This document shows positions 23,131-30,243 of a DNA stretch of 45,118 nucleotides, piece after piece. This DNA is from SIG469 sp964384255 (GTDB lineage Bacteria; Bacillota; Clostridia; Oscillospirales; Oscillospiraceae). The notes beneath the pieces were generated by a model. That model did not search any database and had not been told where the DNA came from. It worked only from the letters and a program-made list of their open reading frames with translations. Position numbers and translations under genes: made by a program. Within the stretch, counting starts at the first letter, position 1. Each line of letters opens with the position of its first letter. Location: contig CAYLKH010000007.1 of NCBI GenBank assembly GCA_964384255.1, positions 1-45,118 of the forward strand. The letters run 5' to 3'.

Positions 23131-24672
23131 TCATTTACAGTATTGTGCGCGGTATTCGCTGGGGCTGATGCCAACAGCGCTTTTGAACCGGGTGTAAAAA
23201 TATGAATAATTGCGGAAACCGCATTTTTCGGCGGCCTCACCGATGGGAATAGACGGGGTTTGCAGCAGTCGTTTGGCGCTTTCCAGCCGAAGCTGGAATA
23301 TATATTCCGTAAGGGTCATGCCGGTACCGCTTTTGAACATCCGGGCCAGAGCACTTTGGCTCAGATGGACCCGGGAGGCCAGCTCCTGACGGGTAAGCTC
23401 CCGGCTGAGGTTTGCCCGGATATATTCGGTGACCTCGCTGAGCTTGTCCTGACGGGTGTTTGAGCTGCCCAGGTATTTTGATATTTCACCTACGGACCAG
23501 AATATCCAGTTTAGAAGTTCGGAAAGGGAGTCGGCAGCGTCGCCCCACAGAGAGTCGAATTTTTCGTTGTCAAAAACCACGTGGGCGGCAATGCCCTTTT
23601 CCTGGAGGACAACATACAATATCTGCTGAAAATCGTGACTGAACCGGCGAAGGTTTTCAAAAGAAAGCCGGTTGGCGGCAGTGGCCTGAAGAAAATACTC
23701 GGTAACGGATATCAGCATGGGGTCGTATTCCCCCGCCAGCAGCATATCCTTCCACAAAGCCAGGTCAGGTTCGCTGGCAGGGGCGTTTTTGCCGGAAACG
23801 CCAAAACGCAGGAACATCAGCTTTTCTCCCGTTATGTTTTCCCGGCTGATAACAACAAGCTGCTCAAACATGGCTTCCAGCCCGGAGGCGTGGACAGCTT
23901 CGCCGATGCAGCAGCAGGCCGAAACGGAAAACAGGCGGCTGCATTCTTCGCTGAAATGCAGACAGTCTTCGGTCGCTTTGGCAATGCCGGTGTCGGACGG
24001 ACACAGAGCTACCAGAGTATCGTCCCTCACCTGAAGCACACAGCCGTCGTCGGCAAAGAGCATCCGGCGGGCGATTTCTTTTATCATGGAAAGGGTTACC
24101 ATTTTTTCTTTGATGGACATTTCCTGGGGCCATTCCTTGATCTCGATAAGGATGGGCAATACGGTCAGGACGCTTTGGCCGCCCTGGTCGTCGCCGGGTA
24201 CTGAGCTATAGCTCTTGTTCAGGCCGATCAGCACATCCTGCCAGAATCTGTCACGCAGAAAATCCCTGAACTCTTTCTCGTGATGGGAGTCCAGCTGTGG
24301 CAGAGCGCTTTCGGTTATGCCGGAAAGCATACGGACAGCCCTGCTTATGGTCCCGTTAAAGTTGTTCAGCAACACGGGAGAATTGAGGAACAGGCCGCCG
24401 GTTTTTCCTTTTTTGACAAAACGTACCCAACGATCGAGAGAATATATGGGTATCAAAAGAGTACTGTCCGGCTGGGGCAGGTCGTCGTTTTCCGTATCAT
24501 GAAAAAGCTCCGGGTCGTAGATGACCATATCGTACTTTTCCATATCGCCGTCATAAAGCTCATCGGGACCGGAGCGGGCAGAAATGTCGAATTTGCCGGG
24601 GTATAGCTGAGCGGAATATTGGGTTATACGTTGGATAGTTTCGTTGTCAGAAGATATGATCAACAGGGTCAT
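23131..24672 (-). CDS. AraC-family regulator with N-terminal receiver-like domain
   Basis: A 513-residue transcription factor. The C-terminal ~100 residues are a double helix-turn-helix AraC domain: VTEYIRANLSRELTRQELASRVHLSQSALARMFKSG and IPIGEAAEKCGFRNYSYFYTRFKSAVGISPSEYR (motif cores only). The N-terminus (MTLLIISSDNETIQ...DMVIYDPELF) resembles a response-regulator receiver, with an Asp at the expected beta-3 end, but the rest is divergent. The middle ~250 residues resemble the linker seen in YesN-type regulators. It is divergent from the flavodoxin genes and convergent with the reductase, so it is the likely controller of the islet. No sensor kinase lies nearby. Confidence 0.85.
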   Translation of the reverse strand: MTLLIISSDNETIQRITQYSAQLYPGKFDISARSGPDELYDGDMEKYDMVIYDPELFHDTENDDLPQPDSTLLIPIYSLDRWVRFVKKGKTGGLFLNSPVLLNNFNGTISRAVRMLSGITESALPQLDSHHEKEFRDFLRDRFWQDVLIGLNKSYSSVPGDDQGGQSVLTVLPILIEIKEWPQEMSIKEKMVTLSMIKEIARRMLFADDGCVLQVRDDTLVALCPSDTGIAKATEDCLHFSEECSRLFSVSACCCIGEAVHASGLEAMFEQLVVISRENITGEKLMFLRFGVSGKNAPASEPDLALWKDMLLAGEYDPMLISVTEYFLQATAANRLSFENLRRFSHDFQQILYVVLQEKGIAAHVVFDNEKFDSLWGDAADSLSELLNWIFWSVGEISKYLGSSNTRQDKLSEVTEYIRANLSRELTRQELASRVHLSQSALARMFKSGTGMTLTEYIFQLRLESAKRLLQTPSIPIGEAAEKCGFRNYSYFYTRFKSAVGISPSEYRAQYCK

Positions 24673-24750
24673 TTTGCATCACCACGACCATATTACCATA
24701 TTATTTGGAAAAAACAAATATCAAAGGCCGAAAAATTAATACATTTGATT

Positions 24751-24778
24751 TTGAATTGGGGATAGAATATGGTATAAT
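24751..24778 (+). promoter_or_regulatory. Promoter of the flavodoxin gene pair
   Basis: TTGAAT (24751-24756), a 16-nt spacer and TATAAT (24773-24778), 22 bp before the ATG at 24801. It lies in the divergent gap with the AraC-type regulator. The short leader contains only the AAGGAG site. Confidence 0.6.
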
Positions 24779-24800
24779 ATGTTCAGGAAGGAGAGATTTG

Positions 24801-25703
24801 ATGAAAAAGAGAAAAGCAATCGTAATGTACGGCAGCCTGACCGGCAATACCGAGCTGGTTGGCAGGGCGTTTGCCGAGGTCCTTGAAGAATACGGCTTTG
24901 AGACCCGGTGCGAAAAGCTGGTTGCCGGCAAGGATTGGAGCGATGACCCCATTGATCTGCGGGAATACGATATCGCCGTTCTCGGTTCTCTTATTGTTGC
25001 GGGCCTGCCCTATAAGGAGGTTTATATGCTCCTTGGTCTTCAGGGGACCCGTACCCTTATGGGCAAAGGCATGGGAAGCCCCCACGATGGCAGCGGCGAT
25101 CTGATGCAGCGTACCAAGGGCGGTATCCCCGGAATTGTTGCTCCCGGAGTTGGAACAGGCAATCCCGGCGCCAAGGGCGACCCGGCCAAAACCATCTATG
25201 GCGTTGTTTATGCCACCTATGGCGGCAGCGGTGTCGGTCCTCCCGAGTGCTATGGCACCCTTGAGGTGATGGAAGAGCTGTTCCGCGTCAACGGCGTCCG
25301 GACCGTTGGCAAGTTCGCCTGCCCCGGCAAGGAAATGCGTCACGAAGCGGTGGACGGCTGCGCCAAAGACCTTAATATGAACATTGCTGATGCTCAGGCA
25401 ATGCTCCAGCGTTGGTCGGTGGACCCCAACAGCGAGGAATTTACCTCCATGGCCCCCGAAAAACTGGCCGTAATCGAAAAATATATGGCTGTGGAAGACG
25501 ACTATTCCCAGCTGGAGGGCAACGATCCTCTTGGTATCGGCAAGCCCGGCTCCAGCTTCTGGCACTACGACATGGCCAAACGTCCCAGCGCCCGGGACCT
25601 CACAAAAGCAAAGATATTCATGGCGGAGATCATCGAGGATTACTTCCTCACCACCACCGGTGACCCAAGACCTCCCTATGCCATGTATACCTGTATAAGC
25701 TGA
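24801..25703 (+). CDS. Flavodoxin-like protein 1
   Basis: A 300-residue protein with an N-terminal flavodoxin fold. The FMN phosphate loop is YGSLTGNTE (about residues 10-18), followed by the beta-3 loop AVLGSLIVAGLPY. A Gly-rich ~50-residue insertion (GKGMGSPHDGSGDLM to NPGAKGDPAK) interrupts the fold before GVVYATYGG, TLEVMEELF and VGKFACPGKEM. The tail holds WHYDMAKRPSARDL, which is shared with the next gene. Length is about twice that of a plain flavodoxin. The start is set by AAGGAG at 24788-24793. It is probably an electron carrier or FMN enzyme for the reductase at 21162. It is a clear paralogue of the downstream gene. Confidence 0.82.
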   Translation: MKKRKAIVMYGSLTGNTELVGRAFAEVLEEYGFETRCEKLVAGKDWSDDPIDLREYDIAVLGSLIVAGLPYKEVYMLLGLQGTRTLMGKGMGSPHDGSGDLMQRTKGGIPGIVAPGVGTGNPGAKGDPAKTIYGVVYATYGGSGVGPPECYGTLEVMEELFRVNGVRTVGKFACPGKEMRHEAVDGCAKDLNMNIADAQAMLQRWSVDPNSEEFTSMAPEKLAVIEKYMAVEDDYSQLEGNDPLGIGKPGSSFWHYDMAKRPSARDLTKAKIFMAEIIEDYFLTTTGDPRPPYAMYTCIS

Positions 25704-25722
25704 TCAGAAAGGAAGTTTATTT

Positions 25723-27060
25723 ATGAAATACGCAGGAAAGTACATATTTTCCATGCCCACCCCCAGCGGCGACAGGGAAAGCACCCTGCTGCTCCGCAAC
25801 TATTACAACGGCACCTATCACGGCACTCTGCTGGATTCCCACGGCGGCAGCAACATCGTGACCGATTTTGCCGAGACCGAAAAGGGTTTCACCTTCAAGT
25901 CTCCCCTTGGCCCCTCCAGCGGCGAATTCAGCTTTGAAGTCAGCGGCGACAGCTTCTCCGGAACCGTTACCGTCGCTCAGGACAGCGGCGAACCCAACGT
26001 AGTTCCCACCTCCGGCAGGATCTCTGCTATCACTGCCGAAGATGACAAGCTGTACAAGTGCAACTATAAGTTCAAAGCCCTTATTATGTACGCTACCATC
26101 ACCAAGAATACCGAGAAGATCGCAAAATGCTTTAAAGAAACTTTCGAGCATTATGGATGGGAAGTCGACTTCCGTCGCATTACCAACACCCAGAAGGAAA
26201 AAATGCCCAGCAGCTATAACGATTATGATGTAGTCTGCCTCGGCAGCCCCATTATTGCCGGCAGCCCCATGGCCTGCGTTATCAAGCAGTTCAGTCTGGG
26301 CGGCGGCACCGATCTGGAAGAAAACGTTTCCAAGAACGCCGAGGCCGGTCTTGGCTTCAATGCTGGTGGCGTTGGCCTCGCAGGCGGCCCCGGCGGCCCC
26401 GGCGGAATGCCTGAAGGTGGCCCTGGCGGCCCCGGCGGAATGCCTGAAGGTGGCCCTGGCGGCCCCGGCGGAATGCCCGAAGGTGGTCCTGGTGGTCCTG
26501 GTGGTCCCGGCGGAATGCCTGAAGGTGGCCCCGGCGGTCCTGGTGGCCCTGGCGGTCCTGGTGGTCCTGGTGGCCCTGGTGGTCCTGGCGGAGAACCCGA
26601 GGTTGACGAAGGCGGCCTGATGTATGCCGGTGGCCCCGCTCCTCACAATGCCTATCGTCCTATCGGCATCGTATTTTCTACCTACGGCGGCGGCTTCTAT
26701 GGCTCTAACGAAAGCCTGGCTACCCTCGAAGTGTTGAAACTCTATCTGGAACTGAAAAACTGCCGCGTTGTTGGCAAGTTTGCCTGCTGCGGTAAGGAGT
26801 TTGGCCCTGCCGGTCTGGCCGATGGCGTTAAGCCCAGCCTGATGGGCGCCGGTTCTATCGACGATCCTGTTTACTACAAGGATGCTGACGGCAACTATCA
26901 TGCAGGTTCCTATTTCTTCCATACTCATATGAACGACAAGCCCTGCGAAAGAGATTTCCAGAAGGCCCGCGCTCTTATTGCCGACCTGGTGGAAGACTAC
27001 TTCTATTCCTACGACGGTATCCGCAAGGATGTTGCTTCCCAGTATATCTCCATCAGCTAA
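25723..27060 (+). CDS. Flavodoxin-like protein 2 with collagen-like GGP insert
   Basis: A 445-residue protein. Residues 1-110 form an added beta-rich domain (KYIFSMPTPSG...). A flavodoxin fold then starts with IMYATITKNTEK (about residue 122) and VVCLGSPIIAGSP. From about residue 219 to 293 it is interrupted by Gly-Gly-Pro triplets, some broken by GMPE. The fold resumes with GIVFSTYGGGFYG, SLATLEVLKLY, GKFACCGKEF. The tail NDKPCERDFQKARALIADLVEDYF matches the paralogue upstream, at the same relative positions. The start has AAAGGAAG. It is cotranscribed with flavodoxin 1 (19-nt gap). It probably works with the reductase, which carries a similar insert. The role of the repeat is unknown. Confidence 0.82.
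   Translation: MKYAGKYIFSMPTPSGDRESTLLLRNYYNGTYHGTLLDSHGGSNIVTDFAETEKGFTFKSPLGPSSGEFSFEVSGDSFSGTVTVAQDSGEPNVVPTSGRISAITAEDDKLYKCNYKFKALIMYATITKNTEKIAKCFKETFEHYGWEVDFRRITNTQKEKMPSSYNDYDVVCLGSPIIAGSPMACVIKQFSLGGGTDLEENVSKNAEAGLGFNAGGVGLAGGPGGPGGMPEGGPGGPGGMPEGGPGGPGGMPEGGPGGPGGPGGMPEGGPGGPGGPGGPGGPGGPGGPGGEPEVDEGGLMYAGGPAPHNAYRPIGIVFSTYGGGFYGSNESLATLEVLKLYLELKNCRVVGKFACCGKEFGPAGLADGVKPSLMGAGSIDDPVYYKDADGNYHAGSYFFHTHMNDKPCERDFQKARALIADLVEDYFYSYDGIRKDVASQYISIS
26377..26600 (+). repeat. GGP-encoding tandem repeats inside flavodoxin 2
   Basis: The DNA consists of 9-bp Gly-Gly-Pro units (such as GGCGGCCCC and GGTGGTCCT) with interspersed GGAATGCCTGAA. One 33-bp unit occurs twice without change (26392-26424 and 26425-26457) and a third time with two substitutions. 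It is in frame throughout. Changes in copy number by multiples of 9 or 33 bp would keep the frame. Confidence 0.9.
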
Positions 27061-27074
27061 AGAATATTGCATCA

Positions 27075-27108
27075 AAGTCCCTCGTTTTTTCAGACGAGGG
27101 ACTTTTTT
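27075..27108 (+). terminator. Strong intrinsic terminator after flavodoxin 2
   Basis: AAGTCCCTCG (27075-27084) pairs with CGAGGGACTT (27095-27104) and runs directly into TTTTTT. It separates the flavodoxin pair from the binding-protein gene. Confidence 0.92.
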
Positions 27109-27204
27109 GATAACCGGATTAACATATGTGAGGGTGGAAAAGTATGAATCCGGGTTATATAATAATCATGCATTTGTAATACCATATTACAGGAGGAAAG
27201 GAAA

Positions 27205-28980
27205 ATGAAAAGAACGCTTACGCTTATTCTGGCCGCCGCTATGATCCTTGCGATCCTGGCCGGATGCGGCGGCGAAAAAGCTCCCGCCGAAGAATCAAAG
27301 CAGCCTGTTTCAGAAACCCCGGTCGAACAGGCCCCCGCTGCCGAAGAAACCGACACCGGCGATGAACCCGTGATCGACAGCGAGGAAACTGAAACAAGAG
27401 AAATTTCGTACATGGAATCCCTTGGCTATATCAGCGACTACGAGGCCGACAGGCTGGCCGAAAGTCTGGGCATCGTGCCGACTTCCCAGTATTTCCCGCT
27501 GGAAAAAACCGAAACAATAACCGCCACCCATGTTTACGCACCCTTCGTTACTCAATATCTTCCCACCGGAGATATGAACGAGAAAATGGTATTTCAAGAA
27601 TACGAAAAGATGACTAATGTCCACGTTGACTGGACGGCTATCTCCATGATGAACGCGTCGGAGCAGTATCAGCTGCTGCTGGCGACCGGCGACTATCCTG
27701 ACCTTATTTTCAGCTATGGCGGATATGTTTCCAACGCCAGTTACGAAACCGCGGTTGAGGACGATATTCTCCTTGACCTGACCGACATCATTCCCCAGTA
27801 CTGCCCCAACTACAACTATATGCTTTCCAACAACAACGAGGTTCGGCTTGGAGCCATGACCTCTGCCGGTTATATTCCCGAGTTCATCGGCGTTGAGGTC
27901 GGTGTCAATATTTACAATTCCGATTATATCCGTCAGGACTGGCTGGACGAGCTGGGCATGGAACTGCCCCAGACCTACGACCAGCTCCATGACCTGCTGG
28001 AGATCTTCCGTGACGACTATGGCTGCTCCTGCCCCATGTGGATACCTGACAACGGTATCGACGATAAGCTTATGCCCGGGTTTGGCGTTACCAATACCTG
28101 GTATCTGGACGAAAACGGCGAGATAATCTACGGACCCGTTCAGGAGGGCTATCGTGAATATCTGACCCTTATGAACCAGTGGTACAATGAGGGCCTGTTC
28201 TCTGTTGAATTCATGGCTCTTGAAAATGACTTTGATGCCACATCCTCTGCGCTTATCAATAATGGCAAGGTCGGCGTGTTCTTTACCAAATTCGATACTC
28301 TGGCGGATTACGACGCTGAAAGCAGCGGCGACCCCGATTTCGCTGTGACCCCCATCGGCTGCATGACCAAAAATGAGGGCGACGTTATTGAAATACTGGC
28401 TATGGAGGAGCGGACCTATAACATGGGTCAGGGCTGGGCCATGACCTCCAGCTGCAAGAATATCGAGCTGGTTGCCCGCTGGTGCGACTACTGGTATACC
28501 GAAGATGCCAGCCTGCTGGCTAACTACGGTATCGAGGGAGAAACCTTTGCCTTTGACGACCAGGGGCGCCCCATGTGGACCGACCTTATCATCAATAACC
28601 CCGATATCAGCTTCCAACCCGCTGTAGCTACCAATCTGCTGTATAAGGGCGGCGGCTATGTGTCCGATGCCTGGAAGGAGCTTCAGGCTTATTCCGACGA
28701 GCTTATCGAAGCCGATCTGGCTGCCTGCGCAAATCAGGTCGGCGGGCGGAATCTGCCCACCGGTATGGAAATGACCGGCCAGGAAGAAAGCGAAGCCGCC
28801 ATGTATAACACCGATATCGAAACCGCTCTTGAAGAAAACACACTGCGCTTCATCACCGGTGAACTTGATATCAGCGACGATGCTCAATGGAACACCTATG
28901 TTGAAACCATCGAAGGCCTTGGGCTGGACAAGGTCCATGACATTCAGGTGACTGTTTACGAAAGATATCTGGCAAGCTGA
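27205..28980 (+). CDS. Extracellular solute-binding lipoprotein, ABC type
   Basis: A 591-residue lipoprotein. The signal peptide MKRTLTLILAAAMILAILAGC ends in a lipobox (LAGC), so it would be processed by LspA and tethered outside the membrane. An acidic linker of ~45 residues follows. The mature part resembles large carbohydrate/peptide-binding proteins of the family 1 (LipO-like) type, with LLLATGDYPDLIFSYGGY and GWAMTSSCKNIELVARWCDYW. The start has AGGAGG. No permease or ATPase genes are adjacent. A -10-like TATAAT lies near 27157 but its -35 is poor. Ligand unknown. Its place at the end of the redox islet suggests delivery of that substrate. Confidence 0.82.
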   Translation: MKRTLTLILAAAMILAILAGCGGEKAPAEESKQPVSETPVEQAPAAEETDTGDEPVIDSEETETREISYMESLGYISDYEADRLAESLGIVPTSQYFPLEKTETITATHVYAPFVTQYLPTGDMNEKMVFQEYEKMTNVHVDWTAISMMNASEQYQLLLATGDYPDLIFSYGGYVSNASYETAVEDDILLDLTDIIPQYCPNYNYMLSNNNEVRLGAMTSAGYIPEFIGVEVGVNIYNSDYIRQDWLDELGMELPQTYDQLHDLLEIFRDDYGCSCPMWIPDNGIDDKLMPGFGVTNTWYLDENGEIIYGPVQEGYREYLTLMNQWYNEGLFSVEFMALENDFDATSSALINNGKVGVFFTKFDTLADYDAESSGDPDFAVTPIGCMTKNEGDVIEILAMEERTYNMGQGWAMTSSCKNIELVARWCDYWYTEDASLLANYGIEGETFAFDDQGRPMWTDLIINNPDISFQPAVATNLLYKGGGYVSDAWKELQAYSDELIEADLAACANQVGGRNLPTGMEMTGQEESEAAMYNTDIETALEENTLRFITGELDISDDAQWNTYVETIEGLGLDKVHDIQVTVYERYLAS

Positions 28981-28986
28981 AAACCC

Positions 28987-29016
28987 GGGGCCTGCAAGCT
29001 TTTGCTTGCAGGCCCT
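28987..29016 (+). terminator. Hairpin after the binding-protein gene, left flank of repeat B
   Basis: A perfect stem GGCCTGCAAGC/GCTTGCAGGCC around a TTTT loop lies six bases past the stop codon. It has no T-run and abuts repeat copy B. The same 30-bp sequence occurs in reverse complement (29 of 30 bases) on the other side of the repeat. Confidence 0.75.
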
Positions 29017-29219
29017 CAGCGTGTCAAAATAGTCCAACGGACTATTTTGACACGGATTTTGCGGCCTTCGGCAGCGCACTCAAAAGGTCGCAAGCTCCCT
29101 TTTTCGCACGTTTGAAGGCCGAACGGAGAAATTTTCGACGTACACGCCGCCGGAAATTTCATATGTGAATTTATTCGCCGCTAATGCGGCGAACTCTACG
29201 AGGTTTTTTGACAGTCTCA
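29017..29219 (+). repeat. Structured ~203-bp dispersed repeat, copy B
   Basis: This copy has the same architecture as copies A and C. The perfect 15-bp stem GTGTCAAAATAGTCC/GGACTATTTTGACAC has loop AAC here, and the CGGCCTTC and TTCGCCGC hairpins are present. The variable inner loop differs (GTCGCAAGCTC). Ends CTCAGCGTGTCAAAA and, inverted, CTGAGACTGTCAAAA form imperfect terminal repeats. It lies between the convergent binding-protein and queT genes. No coding capacity is convincing. Confidence 0.82.
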
Positions 29220-29248
29220 GGGCCTGCAAGCAAAAGCTTGCAGGCCCT
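29219..29248. repeat. Right-flank hairpin of repeat B, inverted copy of the left hairpin
   Basis: Stem GGCCTGCAAGC/GCTTGCAGGCC with an AAAA loop. It equals the reverse complement of 28987-29016 at 29 of 30 positions, the loop being TTTT on the left. It therefore extends the inverted symmetry of the element outward by 30 bp. Confidence 0.8.
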
Positions 29249-29263
29249 GTTAGCCGGCCAAGA

Positions 29264-29309
29264 AAAAATACCGCTCTGCCAGACATACCCGCAGAATCTG
29301 GCAGAGCGG
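29264..29309 (-). terminator. Terminator-like hairpin, minus strand
   Basis: CCGCTCTGCCAGA (29271-29283) and TCTGGCAGAGCGG (29297-29309) form a 13-bp stem. On the minus strand it is followed by TATTTTTTCT. It would back up the queT terminator or isolate repeat B. Confidence 0.7.
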
Positions 29310-29462
29310 CCGGTCTTCAAAGGCGCGGAACATGGGGGTAATGAAAGGAAAGCAGGGGATCTGGAAATGAAGCTTGTGACGCTGCGCCCTGAAGTTCACT
29401 CAATATTCACAATTACAACACAAATATATCACATTATATTTAACATTGCAAGAGGAAAATAT

Positions 29463-29496
29463 AAAAGCGCCGAAGAAAAATCTCCGGCGCTTTTTG
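29463..29496. terminator. Bidirectional terminator downstream of queT
   Basis: AGCGCCG/CGGCGCT stem (29466-29472 with 29485-29491), with TTTTT on the plus side and TTTTAT on the minus side. It ends queT transcripts 30 nt past the stop. The ~150 bases between 29310 and 29462 hold no gene or site that I can recognise. Confidence 0.75.
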
Positions 29497-29525
29497 CTTA
29501 TACTCAGGATATGACCATTATTTGC

Positions 29526-30017
29526 TCATCGGCCATGTTGGTGCTGAAAAACGGATGCCTTTTCCAAAGCGTTATACAGCATTATACCAAGGACACCGCA
29601 TGAAAGTATCTCGCCTGCGGAAACAGTCAGAAAGAAGAACCAGAAGCTGCCTTCAAGCCCGTAGGCATATTGAAGCACAAAGGGGACTATCAGAGCGTTA
29701 GCTGCAATGGGAAACAGGGGAGCTGACCATTTGCTTTTTGCCAGCTTCCAGGTACCGACAGCGCCCAGCAGGGTGGCCGCCGAGCCAAACACGATGTCCC
29801 ACAGGGGGCTGCCGGTAAGCAGATTTGCCAGCAGGCAGCCGACAAACAGACCGGGAACAGCAGCAGGGGTAAGCAGGGGAAGGATGGTAAGGGCTTCGCT
29901 GAGCCTGAGCTGAATGACCCCATTGGCCAGACCAAAAGCGTTGGCAATAAGGGTCAGCAACACATACAGCGCCGCGATTATGGCGCCCTGAGTGATGAGC
30001 TTTGTTTTGGTATTCAT
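29526..30017 (-). CDS. queT: Queuosine-precursor ECF transporter component QueT
   Basis: A 163-residue membrane protein of the QueT family, the substrate-binding component that imports queuosine precursors such as preQ1. The conserved segments are ITQGAIIAALYVLLTLIANAFG, NGVIQLRLSEALTILPLLTP, VPGLFVGCLLANLLTGSPLWDIVFGS (cores) and five to six hydrophobic helices. A preQ1-I riboswitch overlapping its ribosome-binding site supports the substrate assignment. The ECF energising module is not in the window. The start at 30017 lies eight bases from AAGGAG. Confidence 0.93.
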   Translation of the reverse strand: MNTKTKLITQGAIIAALYVLLTLIANAFGLANGVIQLRLSEALTILPLLTPAAVPGLFVGCLLANLLTGSPLWDIVFGSAATLLGAVGTWKLAKSKWSAPLFPIAANALIVPFVLQYAYGLEGSFWFFFLTVSAGEILSCGVLGIMLYNALEKASVFQHQHGR

Positions 30018-30025
30018 TTGATTTT

Positions 30026-30066
30026 CTCCTTAGTTTTGTTTTAAGTGAGGATGGTTACGAACTCAC
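30026..30066 (-). promoter_or_regulatory. preQ1-I riboswitch
   Basis: Read on the minus strand: stem GTGAG, loop TTCGTAACCATC, stem CTCAC, then the A-rich tail TTAAAACAAAACTAAGGAG. This matches the compact class I H-type pseudoknot, with the TTC start of the loop and AAAACTAA tail. The tail contains the AAGGAG Shine-Dalgarno sequence of queT, so preQ1 binding should block translation initiation. Confidence 0.82.
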
Positions 30067-30122
30067 TGCCATAAGGCCAGGTAATGATACTATATTTTTT
30101 GCTTTTTCGCAAGCGGTTTATC

Positions 30123-30151
30123 TTGAATGTGGGGGGGATTTAGGGTATTAT
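30123..30151 (+). promoter_or_regulatory. Promoter of asnA
   Basis: TTGAAT (30123-30128), a 17-nt G-rich spacer and TATTAT (30146-30151). The leader of ~85 nt to the ATG shows no T-box consensus, which is sometimes expected for asparagine genes. Confidence 0.55.
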
Positions 30152-30243
30152 ATGGGAAATAGTTATCAGGTGACCGATGATCAGGTCATATCATCACGCT
30201 CTTCAAAAAATATCGCGATCACCCGATACACATGGAGGTACAT

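Noticed and set aside
21123..23240. A 705-residue open frame on the minus strand opposite the FAD reductase
   Set aside because: It is the antisense shadow of a clear ferredoxin-FAD gene; its translation is low-complexity Ala/Gly/Val without any motif and has no ribosome-binding site.
26377..26600. CRISPR-like or minisatellite array
   Set aside because: The units are contiguous, in frame, 9 or 33 bp, and encode Gly-Gly-Pro. There are no spacers.
25717..27075. Minus-strand 452-residue frame with Thr-Arg-Thr-Thr repeats
   Set aside because: The repeats are the reverse reading of the GGP tract in flavodoxin 2. The plus strand carries the FMN motifs and the ribosome-binding site.
27310..29079. 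Minus-strand 589-residue frame opposite the binding lipoprotein
   Set aside because: It begins inside repeat B and has no recognisable domain. The plus-strand lipoprotein with lipobox is convincing.
30160..30243. Possible T-box leader before asnA
   Set aside because: No T-box AGGGTGGNACCGCG sequence or specifier stem and no terminator are present in the leader.
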